A stretch of 63,759 nt of DNA from Bacteroidota bacterium (GTDB lineage: Bacteria > Bacteroidota > Bacteroidia > Flavobacteriales > Flavobacteriaceae): the NCBI GenBank assembly GCA_029561105.1, contig JAKQJQ010000195.1, positions 1 through 63,759 on the forward strand, given 5' to 3'. Within the stretch, counting starts at the first letter, position 1. Every line of letters begins with the position of its first letter. Of the stretch, positions 15,493 through 24,803 are shown in pieces. A program made the position numbers and the translations under genes. The notes below the pieces were generated by a model. That model did not search any database. It saw only the letters and a program-made list of their open reading frames with translations, and was not told the origin of the DNA.

Positions 15493-17814
15493 ATGGAAAA
15501 TTTATCAGAAACCGCCAACTACACGCTGCGATTCATCAACCAAACGCAGCGCTCTATTTTCCTTACCGGGAAAGCTGGCACCGGGAAAACCACCTTACTC
15601 CACGAAATCATTCGCACCACGCACAAGAATACTGTGGTGGTCGCACCAACAGGAATTGCCGCGCTCAATGCTTCTGGGGTAACCATCCATTCGCTATTCC
15701 AACTGCCTTTTGCGGCATTTGTCCCCGAGAACAAGGCCGTCAATTTTAATGACAGCGTACGCGTTGAAACCCGCGCTACTTTGAGCAGGCATTTTAAAAT
15801 GAGTGCACAGCGAAAAGCGGTGATCAGAAACATGGAATTGCTCATCATCGATGAAGTCAGCATGCTACGCGCCGACTTGCTCGATGCCATGGATTTCATG
15901 CTGCAAAGCGTCCGCAAAAACCAACAGCCGTTTGGCGGCGTTCAAGCGTTGTTCATAGGCGACTTATTGCAATTGCCTCCGGTAGTTAAGGACCACGAAT
16001 GGCGCGTCCTGCGGCAATATTACAAGGGGAAATTCTTTTTCCATTCGCATGTAATCCAGCAAAATCCGCCGTTGTATATTGAGCTTTCCAAGATTTTCAG
16101 GCAATCCGACGACAGGTTCATTGCCATACTCAACAATCTGAGAAACAACCGCATCACACAAGAAGACCTCGCCAATCTCAACGCTTTTGTCAAACCCGAT
16201 TTCGATCTCAAAAACAACAAAGGCTACATAACGCTCACTACCCACAATGCCAAGGCCGATGCGATGAACGAGGAGTCTTTGCACAATCTTGAAGGTGAAA
16301 TGTTCAGTTACCAGCCTGAAATTGTGGGCGATTTTCCCGATAAAATTTTCCCGGTCGAGGAGACACTTCGGCTTAAAGTAGGCGCGCAGGTGATGTTCAT
16401 CAAAAACGATCTGTCTTTTGACAAGCAGTATTTCAATGGCAAGATGGGTTTCATCCAATCGCTGTCTGACGAAGAAATCCTGGTGCGTTTCCCCGAAGAA
16501 AATAAAACTATAGCAGTAGATAAATACGAATGGCGCAACATCCGCTACAAATTAAACGAAATGACCAAGGAGGTCGAGGAGGAAACCCTCGGGACCTTTG
16601 TACATTATCCCATCAAACTTGCCTGGGCAATCACCGTACACAAAAGCCAGGGACTCACTTTTGACAAGGCTGCGCTCGATGTATCGCAGGTTTTTGCGCC
16701 GGGACAAGCCTACGTTGCCTTGTCGCGTTTGCGCGCCTTAAACGGGCTGGTTTTGCTTTCGCCGCTACAAATGACGGGCATTTCAAACGATCCAGATGTC
16801 ATGGATTACGAATCCAACAAAGCCACCGAGGATTTACTCGAGGAAACGTTGCAGTCGGCAACCCGGCAATACATGCTCGCTTATCTTAAAAAGGGTTTCG
16901 AATGGGCCAACCTCGCGCAGGAATGGCGCAACCACCGATACAGTTATCGCGAGAAATCCGAAGGCTCGATCAAAGCGGCGCACGAAAATTGGGCCATCGG
17001 CCATACTAAAAACGTGTCTGAATTGCTCGCGCCGGCCAGTAAGTTCCTGTCGCAGCTCGACAAGTTATTTGCCTCCGGGGATTTTGATATCCATTTCATA
17101 CAAACCAGGATTGACGCGGCTTACGATTATTTCTTTTCTACGATGAACAACCTTGTGGGCGAAATCCTCTGGAAACTAGAGGAAGTCAAACGCATGAAAA
17201 AAGCCAAGGCGTTTTTTGAAGAACTCGCAGTGCTCGAAGAACTCCAAACCAAAGCAGTGTTGCAATTGATGAAATCCAAGTTACTTGTAAAGATTTTGTG
17301 CTCGGGCGAAGCAATATCCAAGGAAAACCTCAATCCGCAGGACATCAGGGACTACCGCGCCAATAAGATTGCTTCTGTACAGGCGCATTTCAAACAAGCC
17401 AACATCACGCTCATCGACGACGACATCGATCTGGAACGCTACACTAAAAAGCGCGACAAGAAGTCAAAAGAACCCAAAAAGGCCACGGTAGAACTCACGC
17501 ACGAATTATGGCTTCAGGGAAAATCCATCAGGGAAATTGCTAAAGAACGCGTACTCACGCCGCAAACCATCAGCACGCACATCGCCAAATTAATCGAAGC
17601 AGAAGAAATCAAGATTGCCGATGTGCTGCCCGAAGAAAAGCTTCAGGATTTGGCCATGGCTTTCAGGGATTATAATGAAGAATCACTGGCTCCGATGAAG
17701 GAAAAACACGGCAGCGCCTTTACATGGGATGAACTCAAGTTGTTTCAGGCGGCGCGCAATTTGGTCCAACGCAAATTCAACTTAGCCAATACACCACCAT
17801 CACCGCCGGAATAA
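15493..17814 (+). CDS. Pif1/RecD-like helicase with C-terminal helix-turn-helix
   Basis: The 773-residue superfamily 1B helicase has Walker A GKAGTGKTTL near residue 30 and Walker B LLIIDEVSML. The late motifs are ITVHKSQGLTFDKA and YVALSRLRAL. The C-terminal third contains helical segments and a helix-turn-helix (ELWLQGKSIREIAKERV, then TPQTISTHI), as seen at the end of some RecQ and Pif1-type proteins. It probably unwinds DNA in repair or replication restart; exact substrates are unknown. The ATG at 15493 is preferred over an upstream TTG because conserved sequence starts there and TACTTTTA at 15465 is a possible -7 box. Its last 38 bp overlap the convergent DoxX gene. Confidence 0.85.
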   Translation: MENLSETANYTLRFINQTQRSIFLTGKAGTGKTTLLHEIIRTTHKNTVVVAPTGIAALNASGVTIHSLFQLPFAAFVPENKAVNFNDSVRVETRATLSRHFKMSAQRKAVIRNMELLIIDEVSMLRADLLDAMDFMLQSVRKNQQPFGGVQALFIGDLLQLPPVVKDHEWRVLRQYYKGKFFFHSHVIQQNPPLYIELSKIFRQSDDRFIAILNNLRNNRITQEDLANLNAFVKPDFDLKNNKGYITLTTHNAKADAMNEESLHNLEGEMFSYQPEIVGDFPDKIFPVEETLRLKVGAQVMFIKNDLSFDKQYFNGKMGFIQSLSDEEILVRFPEENKTIAVDKYEWRNIRYKLNEMTKEVEEETLGTFVHYPIKLAWAITVHKSQGLTFDKAALDVSQVFAPGQAYVALSRLRALNGLVLLSPLQMTGISNDPDVMDYESNKATEDLLEETLQSATRQYMLAYLKKGFEWANLAQEWRNHRYSYREKSEGSIKAAHENWAIGHTKNVSELLAPASKFLSQLDKLFASGDFDIHFIQTRIDAAYDYFFSTMNNLVGEILWKLEEVKRMKKAKAFFEELAVLEELQTKAVLQLMKSKLLVKILCSGEAISKENLNPQDIRDYRANKIASVQAHFKQANITLIDDDIDLERYTKKRDKKSKEPKKATVELTHELWLQGKSIREIAKERVLTPQTISTHIAKLIEAEEIKIADVLPEEKLQDLAMAFRDYNEESLAPMKEKHGSAFTWDELKLFQAARNLVQRKFNLANTPPSPPE

Positions 17815-18160
17815 AGTAAATAACGATCGTGCGTGCGCCGTCGTAATCCTTGGCGATGCGTTGGCCAAAAAGCAGCATGATCAGGGTGATGCACGAAAAA
17901 ATCCCGCCGTACAATCCAAAATTGCGACCGTTGTTGACCCACAATTGGATACAACCCACGATGCACAACACGCCAGAAATGAGTTCCATAACCAGGATGT
18001 GGAACAGCGCCAAAGGCACGTGGTTCTTAAGGTTCGTTTTTGCAAAATGTTCTTTGAGGAAAGCCACGTTGCCTTTCCAGTCCATGACTTTGTCGTAAGC
18101 CGATTGGATGAACGTGACCGCAAGCAAAACGAGAATCAGGATGGAGGCAATATTAAACAT
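17777..18160 (-). CDS. DoxX-like membrane protein
   Basis: The 127-residue product has four predicted membrane helices (about 3-20, 50-70, 78-98 and 108-125) and the pattern FIQSAYDKVMDWKGNVAFLKEHF typical of DoxX-like proteins. Its role is unclear; relatives have been linked to redox or sulfur metabolism. It is 43 bp downstream of holB on the same strand and may be cotranscribed. Its 3' end runs 38 bp into the convergent helicase gene. Confidence 0.78.
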   Translation of the reverse strand: MFNIASILILVLLAVTFIQSAYDKVMDWKGNVAFLKEHFAKTNLKNHVPLALFHILVMELISGVLCIVGCIQLWVNNGRNFGLYGGIFSCITLIMLLFGQRIAKDYDGARTIVIYFIPAVMVVYWLS

Positions 18161-18202
18161 AGTGGTATTTTTAGCTTATGGCCTAAAGCTTAATGCTTAC
18201 AG

Positions 18203-19351
18203 CTACTTTTTATGTATTAATCGCGTGAGTTTGATCGACAAATCGGTCAACACGATTTTCGCATTTCCGTTGCGCTCAATGTGGTACATCGCGTCCGAAA
18301 GTTCCCGAAAGATATCATTTATATTGTTCCCGTTAACGAAAGGCGCAAAATTTTCGAGCTTGAATTTCTCGATTTTTGGCTCCATAAAAACCAAACTGGT
18401 CGTCTGGTAATTGAGCAACAACGCCTGTCGGAACATGTCGATGCAGTAGGAGAGGAACTTTTTCTGCGTCTCGCGTCCCAAGCCGGCAATCTGCTCACTC
18501 CAGGCCACCAAATCCTGAATCGCGGCGGCATTTCCTTTGGCTCGAAAGGCGGCGCGTACCCAATCCACGAACCATTTTTCAAAAACCACATCTTCGCCGG
18601 TTTCCTGTAAAAGCTGCAATGCCTTGTTGTAATTGCCTTGTGCCTGATGTGCGATTTTAGAAGCTTTGCGCGGATCGATATTTTCACGTGAAACCAGAGC
18701 GTCGGCGATAACTGTTTCGCTGAGCCCCATAAAATGCAAGACTTGGCAACGCGAACGGATGGTTTGTATGAGGTCTTCTTCATTCTCGCAAATCAAAATG
18801 AAAAGCGTTTTGTCTGAGGGTTCTTCGAGCAATTTGAGCAATTTGTTAGATGCCGGAATGTTCATTTTGTCGGCCATCCAGACGATGGTGATTTTGTAAC
18901 CGCCTTCGTAAGATTTGAGCGCGAGTGACTTGAGGATTTCCTGCGCGTCCTCCACTCGGATTTCGCCTTGCTTGTTTTGCACGCCCAAAACCTGGTACCA
19001 ATCAAACAAACTGCCATACGGGTTCTGCGCTAGAAATTGACGCCAGTCGGCAATGAAGTCGAGGCTTTTGGGTTTGGTTTTGACCTCTTCGGTGGTCACT
19101 GTCGGGTAAATGAAATGCAAATCCGGGTGCGAGATCGAGTCGAATTTGAGGTTGCAGGCTTCGTTTCCGCCGTCATTTTCTGCGCCTTGGTTGTTGCATA
19201 AAATGAATTGCGCATAGGCGATGGCCATAGCCAAAGTGCCACTGCCTTCCGGGCCCACAAAAAGTTGGGCATGCGCAATTCTGCCCGAGGCCGCACTTCT
19301 GGTAAGATGGTTCTTGATGTAATCCTGCCCTAAAATTTCTGAAAACCGCAT
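18203..19351 (-). CDS. holB: DNA polymerase III delta' subunit
   Basis: The 382-residue clamp-loader subunit begins MRFSEILGQDYIKNHLTRS. It has AHAQLFVGPEGSGTLAMAIA in the P-loop position but no P-loop lysine, as expected for non-hydrolysing delta'. Two Cys remain of the zinc module (ILCNNQG...EACNLKF). The SRC-type helix SNKLLKLLEEPSDKTLFILI is followed by IRSRCQVLHF. It loads the beta clamp with DnaX and HolA. The ATG at 19351 starts the conserved sequence, and a perfect TATATTTG lies only 3 bp upstream of it, hinting at a leaderless transcript. A 13-of-16 parS-like palindrome lies inside at 18690. Confidence 0.92.
   Translation of the reverse strand: MRFSEILGQDYIKNHLTRSAASGRIAHAQLFVGPEGSGTLAMAIAYAQFILCNNQGAENDGGNEACNLKFDSISHPDLHFIYPTVTTEEVKTKPKSLDFIADWRQFLAQNPYGSLFDWYQVLGVQNKQGEIRVEDAQEILKSLALKSYEGGYKITIVWMADKMNIPASNKLLKLLEEPSDKTLFILICENEEDLIQTIRSRCQVLHFMGLSETVIADALVSRENIDPRKASKIAHQAQGNYNKALQLLQETGEDVVFEKWFVDWVRAAFRAKGNAAAIQDLVAWSEQIAGLGRETQKKFLSYCIDMFRQALLLNYQTTSLVFMEPKIEKFKLENFAPFVNGNNINDIFRELSDAMYHIERNGNAKIVLTDLSIKLTRLIHKK
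18690..18705 (-). promoter_or_regulatory. weak parS-like palindrome
   Basis: TTTCACGTGAAA is a perfect 12-bp palindrome. Over 16 bp it matches the parS consensus at 13 positions. It lies within holB, 5.7 kb from site 2. It could be chance, but the palindromic core is intact. Confidence 0.35.
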
Positions 19352-19354
19352 GCG

Positions 19355-19362
19355 CAAATATA
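19355..19362 (-). promoter_or_regulatory. -7 element TATATTTG at holB start
   Basis: It is an exact TAnnTTTG match on the minus strand, ending 3 bp before the holB ATG. The transcript start would fall on or next to the start codon. Confidence 0.45.
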
Positions 19363-19414
19363 ACGCAAAGTTTTAAAATCAGGAGCAGGAAATTCGGTGC
19401 TTTTAGGGTGTTTG

Positions 19415-19490
19415 GTCCCGCTGTACGCTATTATCTTTTCCGCCTTAAAGGAAGGCGAAAAAGGATAACCGCTGCCATCGGGGCTGGGTT
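19415..19490 (+). repeat. dispersed intergenic stem-loop repeat, copy C
   Basis: The left flank TCCCGCTGTACGCTATTATC and right flank GATAACCGCTGCCATCGGGG match the other copies. The central stem is CTTTTCCGCCTT/AAGGCGAAAAAG. It fills the divergent holB/pgk spacer. Confidence 0.75.
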
Positions 19491-19536
19491 ACAAGCGCCC
19501 GATTTCCTATCGGATTTTCCAAAGAAATTAAAATTG

Positions 19537-19544
19537 TATATTTG
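19537..19544 (+). promoter_or_regulatory. -7 element TATATTTG for pgk
   Basis: It is an exact match, 27 bp before the pgk ATG. Confidence 0.6.
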
Positions 19545-19571
19545 GGCGCATAAAATTAAACACAACACTCC

Positions 19572-20759
19572 ATGAAAACACTGTCAGACTTCAATTTTAA
19601 AGATAAAAAGGCCCTTGTCCGCGTTGATTTTAACGTACCACTTGACGAAAATTTTAAAGTGACCGACGCCACAAGGATTGAAGCTGCAAAGCCCACCATC
19701 GATAAGATTTTAAAGGACGGCGGTAGCGTAATTTTGATGTCGCATTTGGGTAGACCAAAAGGCATCGAGGAGAAATATTCGCTCCAACATATTCTGAAAA
19801 CCGCCTCGGAGATTTTAGGTGTAACCGTGAAATTCGCCAAGGACAGTATTGGTCCTGATGCCAAATCGGCTGCGCAGAACCTCAAACCAGGTGAGGTTTT
19901 ATTGCTCGAGAACCTGCGCTTCCACAAAGAAGAAGAAGCGGGTGATGTGGCTTTTTCAAAAGAATTGGCTTCACTTGGTGACATTTATGTCAACGACGCT
20001 TTTGGTACCGCGCACCGCGCACATGCATCAACTACAATCATCGCGCAGTTTTTCCCCGATGATAAATGCTTCGGGATTTTGCTCGCCAAAGAAATAGAAA
20101 GCCTGAACAAAGTTTTAAAGGATTCGGAGCAACCGGTAACAGCCATCCTTGGCGGTTCTAAAGTGTCTTCTAAAATCACCGTGATAGAGAACATCCTTGA
20201 TAAGGTAGACCACATGATTATTGGGGGCGGTATGACTTTTACCTTTGTCAAGGCGCTCGGCGGAAAAATCGGTGACTCGATCTGTGAAGACGACAAGCAG
20301 GAACTCGCACTCGAGATTCTAAAAAAAGCGAAGGAAAAAAATGTACAGATCCATTTGCCGGTTGACGTGATTGCAGCCGATGCATTCTCAAACGAGGCCA
20401 ACACCCAAACAGTAGCGGTAGACAGAATCCCAGACGGTTGGCAAGGATTGGACGCTGGCCCAAAATCGCTCGAGAATTTCAAAAAAGTGATTTTAGAGTC
20501 AAAAACCATTTTATGGAATGGTCCGCTCGGCGTCTTTGAAATGCCAAATTTTGCCAACGGAAGCATCGAATTGGGCAATTTCATCGCCGAGGCTACTCAA
20601 AACGGAGCCTTTTCTTTGGTTGGTGGTGGCGATTCAGTCTCTGCTGTAAAACAGTTTGGGCTCGAAGAAAAAATGAGCTACGTTTCTACCGGAGGCGGCG
20701 CTATGCTTGAAATGCTTGAAGGAAGAATATTGCCGGGAATAGCAGCCATACTCGACTAA
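19572..20759 (+). CDS. pgk: phosphoglycerate kinase
   Basis: Pgk transfers phosphate from 1,3-bisphosphoglycerate to ADP in glycolysis. The 395-residue protein has the substrate motif [13 protein letters not shown] near residue 15 and SHLGRPKG. It also has the hinge [24 protein letters not shown], and the nucleotide motif [13 protein letters not shown] near the C terminus. The length is typical. It is monocistronic with its own -7 box; no strong terminator follows in the 195-bp gap. Confidence 0.97.
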   Translation: MKTLSDFNFKDKKALVRVDFNVPLDENFKVTDATRIEAAKPTIDKILKDGGSVILMSHLGRPKGIEEKYSLQHILKTASEILGVTVKFAKDSIGPDAKSAAQNLKPGEVLLLENLRFHKEEEAGDVAFSKELASLGDIYVNDAFGTAHRAHASTTIIAQFFPDDKCFGILLAKEIESLNKVLKDSEQPVTAILGGSKVSSKITVIENILDKVDHMIIGGGMTFTFVKALGGKIGDSICEDDKQELALEILKKAKEKNVQIHLPVDVIAADAFSNEANTQTVAVDRIPDGWQGLDAGPKSLENFKKVILESKTILWNGPLGVFEMPNFANGSIELGNFIAEATQNGAFSLVGGGDSVSAVKQFGLEEKMSYVSTGGGAMLEMLEGRILPGIAAILD

Positions 20760-20851
20760 AAAACTCACAATTAACACTCGAGTCGACCATAAATTACAAT
20801 ATTTAGTATAATTTTAGGTTATTAGATTGCCCTGTTTTGTTATAAGATTTC

Positions 20852-20859
20852 TATTTTTG
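20852..20859 (+). promoter_or_regulatory. -7 element TATTTTTG
   Basis: It is an exact TAnnTTTG match, about 95 bp before the LysM transglycosylase ATG, leaving an unusually long leader. Confidence 0.5.
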
Positions 20860-20917
20860 CCCATTATAAGTGTTTGAATCCTAACGATTTGATAACACGA
20901 CTTTGTGAAAATAACAT

Positions 20918-20939
20918 CGGTCATGCCCTACTATGACCG
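20918..20939 (+). promoter_or_regulatory. 5'-UTR hairpin before the transglycosylase start
   Basis: CGGTCAT and ATGACCG form a perfect 7-bp stem with an 8-base loop, ending 15 bp before the ATG at 20955. It could modulate translation initiation; that is inference. Confidence 0.4.
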
Positions 20940-20954
20940 GTAAAAAGACAATTT

Positions 20955-23294
20955 ATGAGATTAAAAAATGCCACACTTACTGCGTTGTTATTGCTTGCCG
21001 GAACTGCGTTTTCGCAAGATTTGGCCAGCAGTTTCCAAAAACCCCAAACCAACATTTCCTATTTAGACTCGATCAAACAGACTTTTGTCAAGGACAATCT
21101 CGCCGCATGTGTGGATAGCCTTTGGCTCAAAGAACTGACGAGCCTGGATTTGTTCAATGATTTGGAACATGACATCAAAACCATCAACCTTGACCAGAAA
21201 GTAGATTACGAATTGTCTACAGAATTGCTCAAGGCGAGGCTCAAGGAAATGGATTCGAAATCCCCATTCAACATTGAGTACAATCCAGGACTGGAAAACA
21301 TCATCAAGTCATTTCTAAAAAATCGCAAGAAAGCTTATGAAAGGTTGATGGCGGTTTCTGAATATTATTTCCCACAGTTTGAAGAGGCATTGGCCAAACA
21401 AAATGTGCCGCTAGAAATCAAATACCTCGCAATTGTCGAGTCGGCATTGAACCCGAAAGCGGTATCAAGAGTGGGCGCCACCGGACTTTGGCAGTTCATG
21501 TACCAGACCGGGAAGCAGTACAACCTCGATATCGATTCGTATGTAGATGAACGCAGCGACCCGTTGAAAGCCAGTGAAGCCGCCGCGCAATATATGACCA
21601 ATATGTACAAGATTTTTGGCGATTGGGATTTGGTTTTGGCGTCGTACAACTCGGGACCAGGAAACGTGGCCAAAGCAATCCGCCGTTCGGGAGGCAAACA
21701 GAATTACTGGAACATCCGTAAGTATCTGCCCAACGAAACTGCAGGCTATGTTCCGGCTTTTTTGGCCACGATGTATATTTACGAGTACCACAAAGAACAC
21801 GGAATCGTTCCCGATCGCGCACTGGTAAAGCATTTCCAAACCGATACCATTATGATCAAAAAGGAAATGTCGTTCAAGCAGATTTCAGATTTGCTCAATA
21901 TGCCCATTGCGCAGTTGCAATTGCTCAATCCTCAGTTCAAAAGAAATGTGGTGCCGGCTTATTTCGACAAAAAGCATTTTTTGAGGCTACCCAATGATAA
22001 GATTGCCATCTTTACCTCTAACGAGGATAAAATCTACGCTTACATTGACCATGAAGCCACTTTGCGCGAAAGGCCATTTTCAAAAGGCTTGCAAGCTTTG
22101 GCTTATAGGGATTCTATGAAAAACCGCAATAGCGGAGACAGTACAGAGAGTGATGTGGTCACGCGAACCAAATTTCATAAGGTCCGCCGCGGAGACAACC
22201 TCAGTGAAATTGCCGACCGTTACAATGTTTCGATGTCTGATATCAAACGTTGGAACAAACTTAGAAACAACAAAGCGCCACTTGGCCGTAGCCTTAAAAT
22301 CGTAACCACCGAACGCATCGCCGCAAGGACACCCAAGAAAGCCAATGTGGATACGATTGCCGTGGCGGTCGTGAATAAATCAGAGAAAGAAACCAACACC
22401 AGCGTAACGCAGGTTTCAGCAAAAGAATCGGCGAGCCCAAAAGTGTATAAGGAAGAAAAAGTGGTGACGTTTAAAGATGTGACCAAATTCCACAAGGTGA
22501 AAAAAGGGGACAACCTAAGCGAGATTTCGGATAAATATGGTGTAACTATGGCCGATATCAAAAAATGGAACAAACTCAAAAATAACAATGTCGCACTAGG
22601 TAAAAACCTCAAGATTATCACCAACGAAAGGGTCGTGACCACCGTAAAAAAACTGGTTAAACAAGACAACACGGCTATTGCCGCTGCTGAGAAAAGCAAA
22701 AATGAGTCGGTTGACAATGAAGACAAACCATCCGATTTTTATATCGTCAAAGCAGGCGACAACCTTTCAAGTATTGCCAAGAAATACAATGTTTCTGTAG
22801 AGGATCTTAAAAAATGGAATGATTTGCCCAGTAACAGTATCCGTTTAGAAAGCAAGCTTAAAGTGGCCGATCTTACTGCCGACAACCAGGAAGCACAGGA
22901 AACGGTTGCCAAAACAGAGATCAAGAACGTAGAATACATCGTCCAAAATGGCGAAAACCTCGGAACAATCGCGCGCAAAAACGGCGTTACCGTGTCTGAC
23001 CTTAAAATGTGGAACGACCTAGAAGACGACAATGTTCAGTCTGGTGCCAGGATTGTCGTAGGCAAACGAATTATTGCTGATTCGAGCCAACAGGTCGTCG
23101 CCGAGAAATCGACCACCAAAAAAGAGAAAGCCACCAAAGCCAAAAATGAGGACCATTACTATGTTCAGAAAGGCGATTCGCTGTTCAGTATCGCCCGTAA
23201 ATATCCCGGAATTACAGTGTCGGATATCAAAAAATGGAACGGAATCCGCGGCAACGAACTAAAGCCCGGAATGAAATTGAAAATTAACGGCTAG
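20955..23294 (+). CDS. lytic murein transglycosylase with five LysM repeats (MltD-like)
   Basis: The 779-residue secreted enzyme has a signal peptide (LLLLAGTAFSQD). The SLT domain carries catalytic Glu in YLAIVESALNPKAVSRVGATG and the motifs GLWQFMY and ASYNSGPGNVAKAIRR. Five LysM modules bind peptidoglycan. They start near FHKVRRGDNLSEIADRY, FHKVKKGDNLSEISDKY, FYIVKAGDNLSSIAKKY, EYIVQNGENLGTIARKN and YYVQKGDSLFSIARKY. Modules 1 and 2 are nearly identical, suggesting recent duplication. It cleaves glycan strands during wall remodelling. The leader is long and structured. Confidence 0.92.
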   Translation: MRLKNATLTALLLLAGTAFSQDLASSFQKPQTNISYLDSIKQTFVKDNLAACVDSLWLKELTSLDLFNDLEHDIKTINLDQKVDYELSTELLKARLKEMDSKSPFNIEYNPGLENIIKSFLKNRKKAYERLMAVSEYYFPQFEEALAKQNVPLEIKYLAIVESALNPKAVSRVGATGLWQFMYQTGKQYNLDIDSYVDERSDPLKASEAAAQYMTNMYKIFGDWDLVLASYNSGPGNVAKAIRRSGGKQNYWNIRKYLPNETAGYVPAFLATMYIYEYHKEHGIVPDRALVKHFQTDTIMIKKEMSFKQISDLLNMPIAQLQLLNPQFKRNVVPAYFDKKHFLRLPNDKIAIFTSNEDKIYAYIDHEATLRERPFSKGLQALAYRDSMKNRNSGDSTESDVVTRTKFHKVRRGDNLSEIADRYNVSMSDIKRWNKLRNNKAPLGRSLKIVTTERIAARTPKKANVDTIAVAVVNKSEKETNTSVTQVSAKESASPKVYKEEKVVTFKDVTKFHKVKKGDNLSEISDKYGVTMADIKKWNKLKNNNVALGKNLKIITNERVVTTVKKLVKQDNTAIAAAEKSKNESVDNEDKPSDFYIVKAGDNLSSIAKKYNVSVEDLKKWNDLPSNSIRLESKLKVADLTADNQEAQETVAKTEIKNVEYIVQNGENLGTIARKNGVTVSDLKMWNDLEDDNVQSGARIVVGKRIIADSSQQVVAEKSTTKKEKATKAKNEDHYYVQKGDSLFSIARKYPGITVSDIKKWNGIRGNELKPGMKLKING

Positions 23295-23316
23295 TTCGCA
23301 AAAATCTGTATAAATT

Positions 23317-23353
23317 AGGGCTTTCTTTCGATTATGAAAAAAGCCCTTTTTTT
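23317..23353 (+). terminator. terminator-like hairpin overlapping the next start codon
   Basis: AGGGCTTT (23317-23324) pairs with AAAGCCCT (23340-23347), followed by seven T. The ATG of the DUF4837 gene (23334) sits in the loop. Confidence 0.5.
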
Positions 23354-24323
23354 ATGTCTTGCCATTGCGTGGGTATTCATCTCTTGTTTCAAGAAAAACC
23401 CACCCGAAGCCGAACAGGCCTCGGGCAAAATCAATACCATATCGGTCATCATCGACGATCAGCTCTGGAACGGTGAGGTGGGTGATAGTATTCGAAACAA
23501 GTTGGCGTCGCCGGTAATCGGGCTGCCCAAAGAGGAACCGCTTTTCACGATCAACCAATACTCGATCAAATTGCTCGAAGGTTTCAGGACCAATTCACGC
23601 AACATCATCGTCATTAAAAAAGAGGCACAGAACAACTTTAAGGTGACCGAGAACGAATATGCGTCGCCGCAAAATGTGTTTCATATTTCAGGGAAAAACT
23701 CAGCCGCGATTCTCGAGATGATAGAAACCCATTCGCCAGAGATAATTGCCAAGATACGCAGTACCGAGATTGCGCACAACCAGCTTATCCTGGACACTTC
23801 TAAAATAGACTCCAGAAGATTGCAGCGCAAATTCGGCATAGAACTCGACATCCCGAAAGGCTACAATTTTGTGGTACAACGCCGCAAGTTTGTATGGCTT
23901 AAAAAGGAAATCACAAGCGGCAATACCAGTTTGCTTATTTATCAGGTGCCAATCAGCGCGCTCAAGGACAACAATATCACCAAGAGCGTCATCCGGTTGC
24001 GCGATTCGATTGGCAGGTTGTACATTCGCGGCAGAAACCACAACACACAGATGGTGACCGAGGATTCGTATGCGCCTTATCTCTTTCACATCAACATCAA
24101 AGGCAAAGAAGCTTATGAAACCAAAGGCACCTGGGAACTCAGGAACGATTTTATGTCGGGGCCGTTTATCAATTACAGCATCATCGACCGCACCAATAAG
24201 CGCGTCTTAGTCATGGAGGGATTTTGCTACGATCCATCTAAGGAAAAGCGCGACTTGATGTTTGAGCTTGAGGCAATCATCAAGTCGGTCGAATTCGTCA
24301 AAAAGAAAACCAAAAAGAAATGA
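23334..24323 (+). CDS. DUF4837 family lipoprotein
   Basis: The 329-residue product has a lipoprotein signal ending VFISC (Cys near residue 18). The body pattern is NTISVIIDDQLWNGEVGDSI ... LDIPKGYNFVVQRRKFVWL, which I associate with the uncharacterised Bacteroidota DUF4837 family. It is probably anchored to a membrane facing the periplasm; the function is unknown. It overlaps elaA by 4 nt, so the two form an operon. Its start codon lies in the loop of a terminator-like hairpin. Confidence 0.72.
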   Translation: MKKALFLCLAIAWVFISCFKKNPPEAEQASGKINTISVIIDDQLWNGEVGDSIRNKLASPVIGLPKEEPLFTINQYSIKLLEGFRTNSRNIIVIKKEAQNNFKVTENEYASPQNVFHISGKNSAAILEMIETHSPEIIAKIRSTEIAHNQLILDTSKIDSRRLQRKFGIELDIPKGYNFVVQRRKFVWLKKEITSGNTSLLIYQVPISALKDNNITKSVIRLRDSIGRLYIRGRNHNTQMVTEDSYAPYLFHINIKGKEAYETKGTWELRNDFMSGPFINYSIIDRTNKRVLVMEGFCYDPSKEKRDLMFELEAIIKSVEFVKKKTKKK

Positions 24324-24784
24324 GCACACCACAATGGAAAATTAAGCGATTTGAGGCACTTTCTTTAAGTGAACTGTATGCAATTCTGCAATTGCGCAGT
24401 GAAGTGTTTATCGTTGAGCAAAATTGCCCGTATCAGGATGTAGATGGTAAAGACCAGAAAGCTTTACACCTCATTGGCGAATTCGAGGGGAAAATTGTGG
24501 CCTATGCACGCTTGTTCAAAGCCGGCGATTATTTTGAAAATGCTTCGATTGGTCGCGTGGTCATTGCTCAAAATTACCGCGAAAAAAAATGGGGACACGA
24601 GCTCATGCGTGAGGCGATTGCGGCAATAGGAACTTATTTTTACGCCACCAGGATTACCATCTCGGCACAATTGTACCTGCAGAAATTCTATGAATCGCAC
24701 GGATTTGTGACCGTTGGCGAAACGTATCTCGAAGACGATATTCCACACATCGAAATGCTTTCCGACACCGAACGTCAGCTGTAG
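24320..24784 (+). CDS. elaA: ElaA-type GNAT acetyltransferase
   Basis: The 154-residue product matches the ElaA subgroup: LYAILQLRSEVFIVEQNCPYQDVDGKD near the N terminus, then ASIGRVVIAQNYREKKWGHELM as the acetyl-CoA loop, and YLQKFYESHGFVTVGETYLEDDIPHIEM. It acetylates an unknown small molecule. It is coupled to the DUF4837 gene and convergent with the OmpA-like gene, with only 19 bp between stops. Confidence 0.88.
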   Translation: MSTPQWKIKRFEALSLSELYAILQLRSEVFIVEQNCPYQDVDGKDQKALHLIGEFEGKIVAYARLFKAGDYFENASIGRVVIAQNYREKKWGHELMREAIAAIGTYFYATRITISAQLYLQKFYESHGFVTVGETYLEDDIPHIEMLSDTERQL

Positions 24785-24803
24785 TTACCAGAAATTACCG
24801 GAA

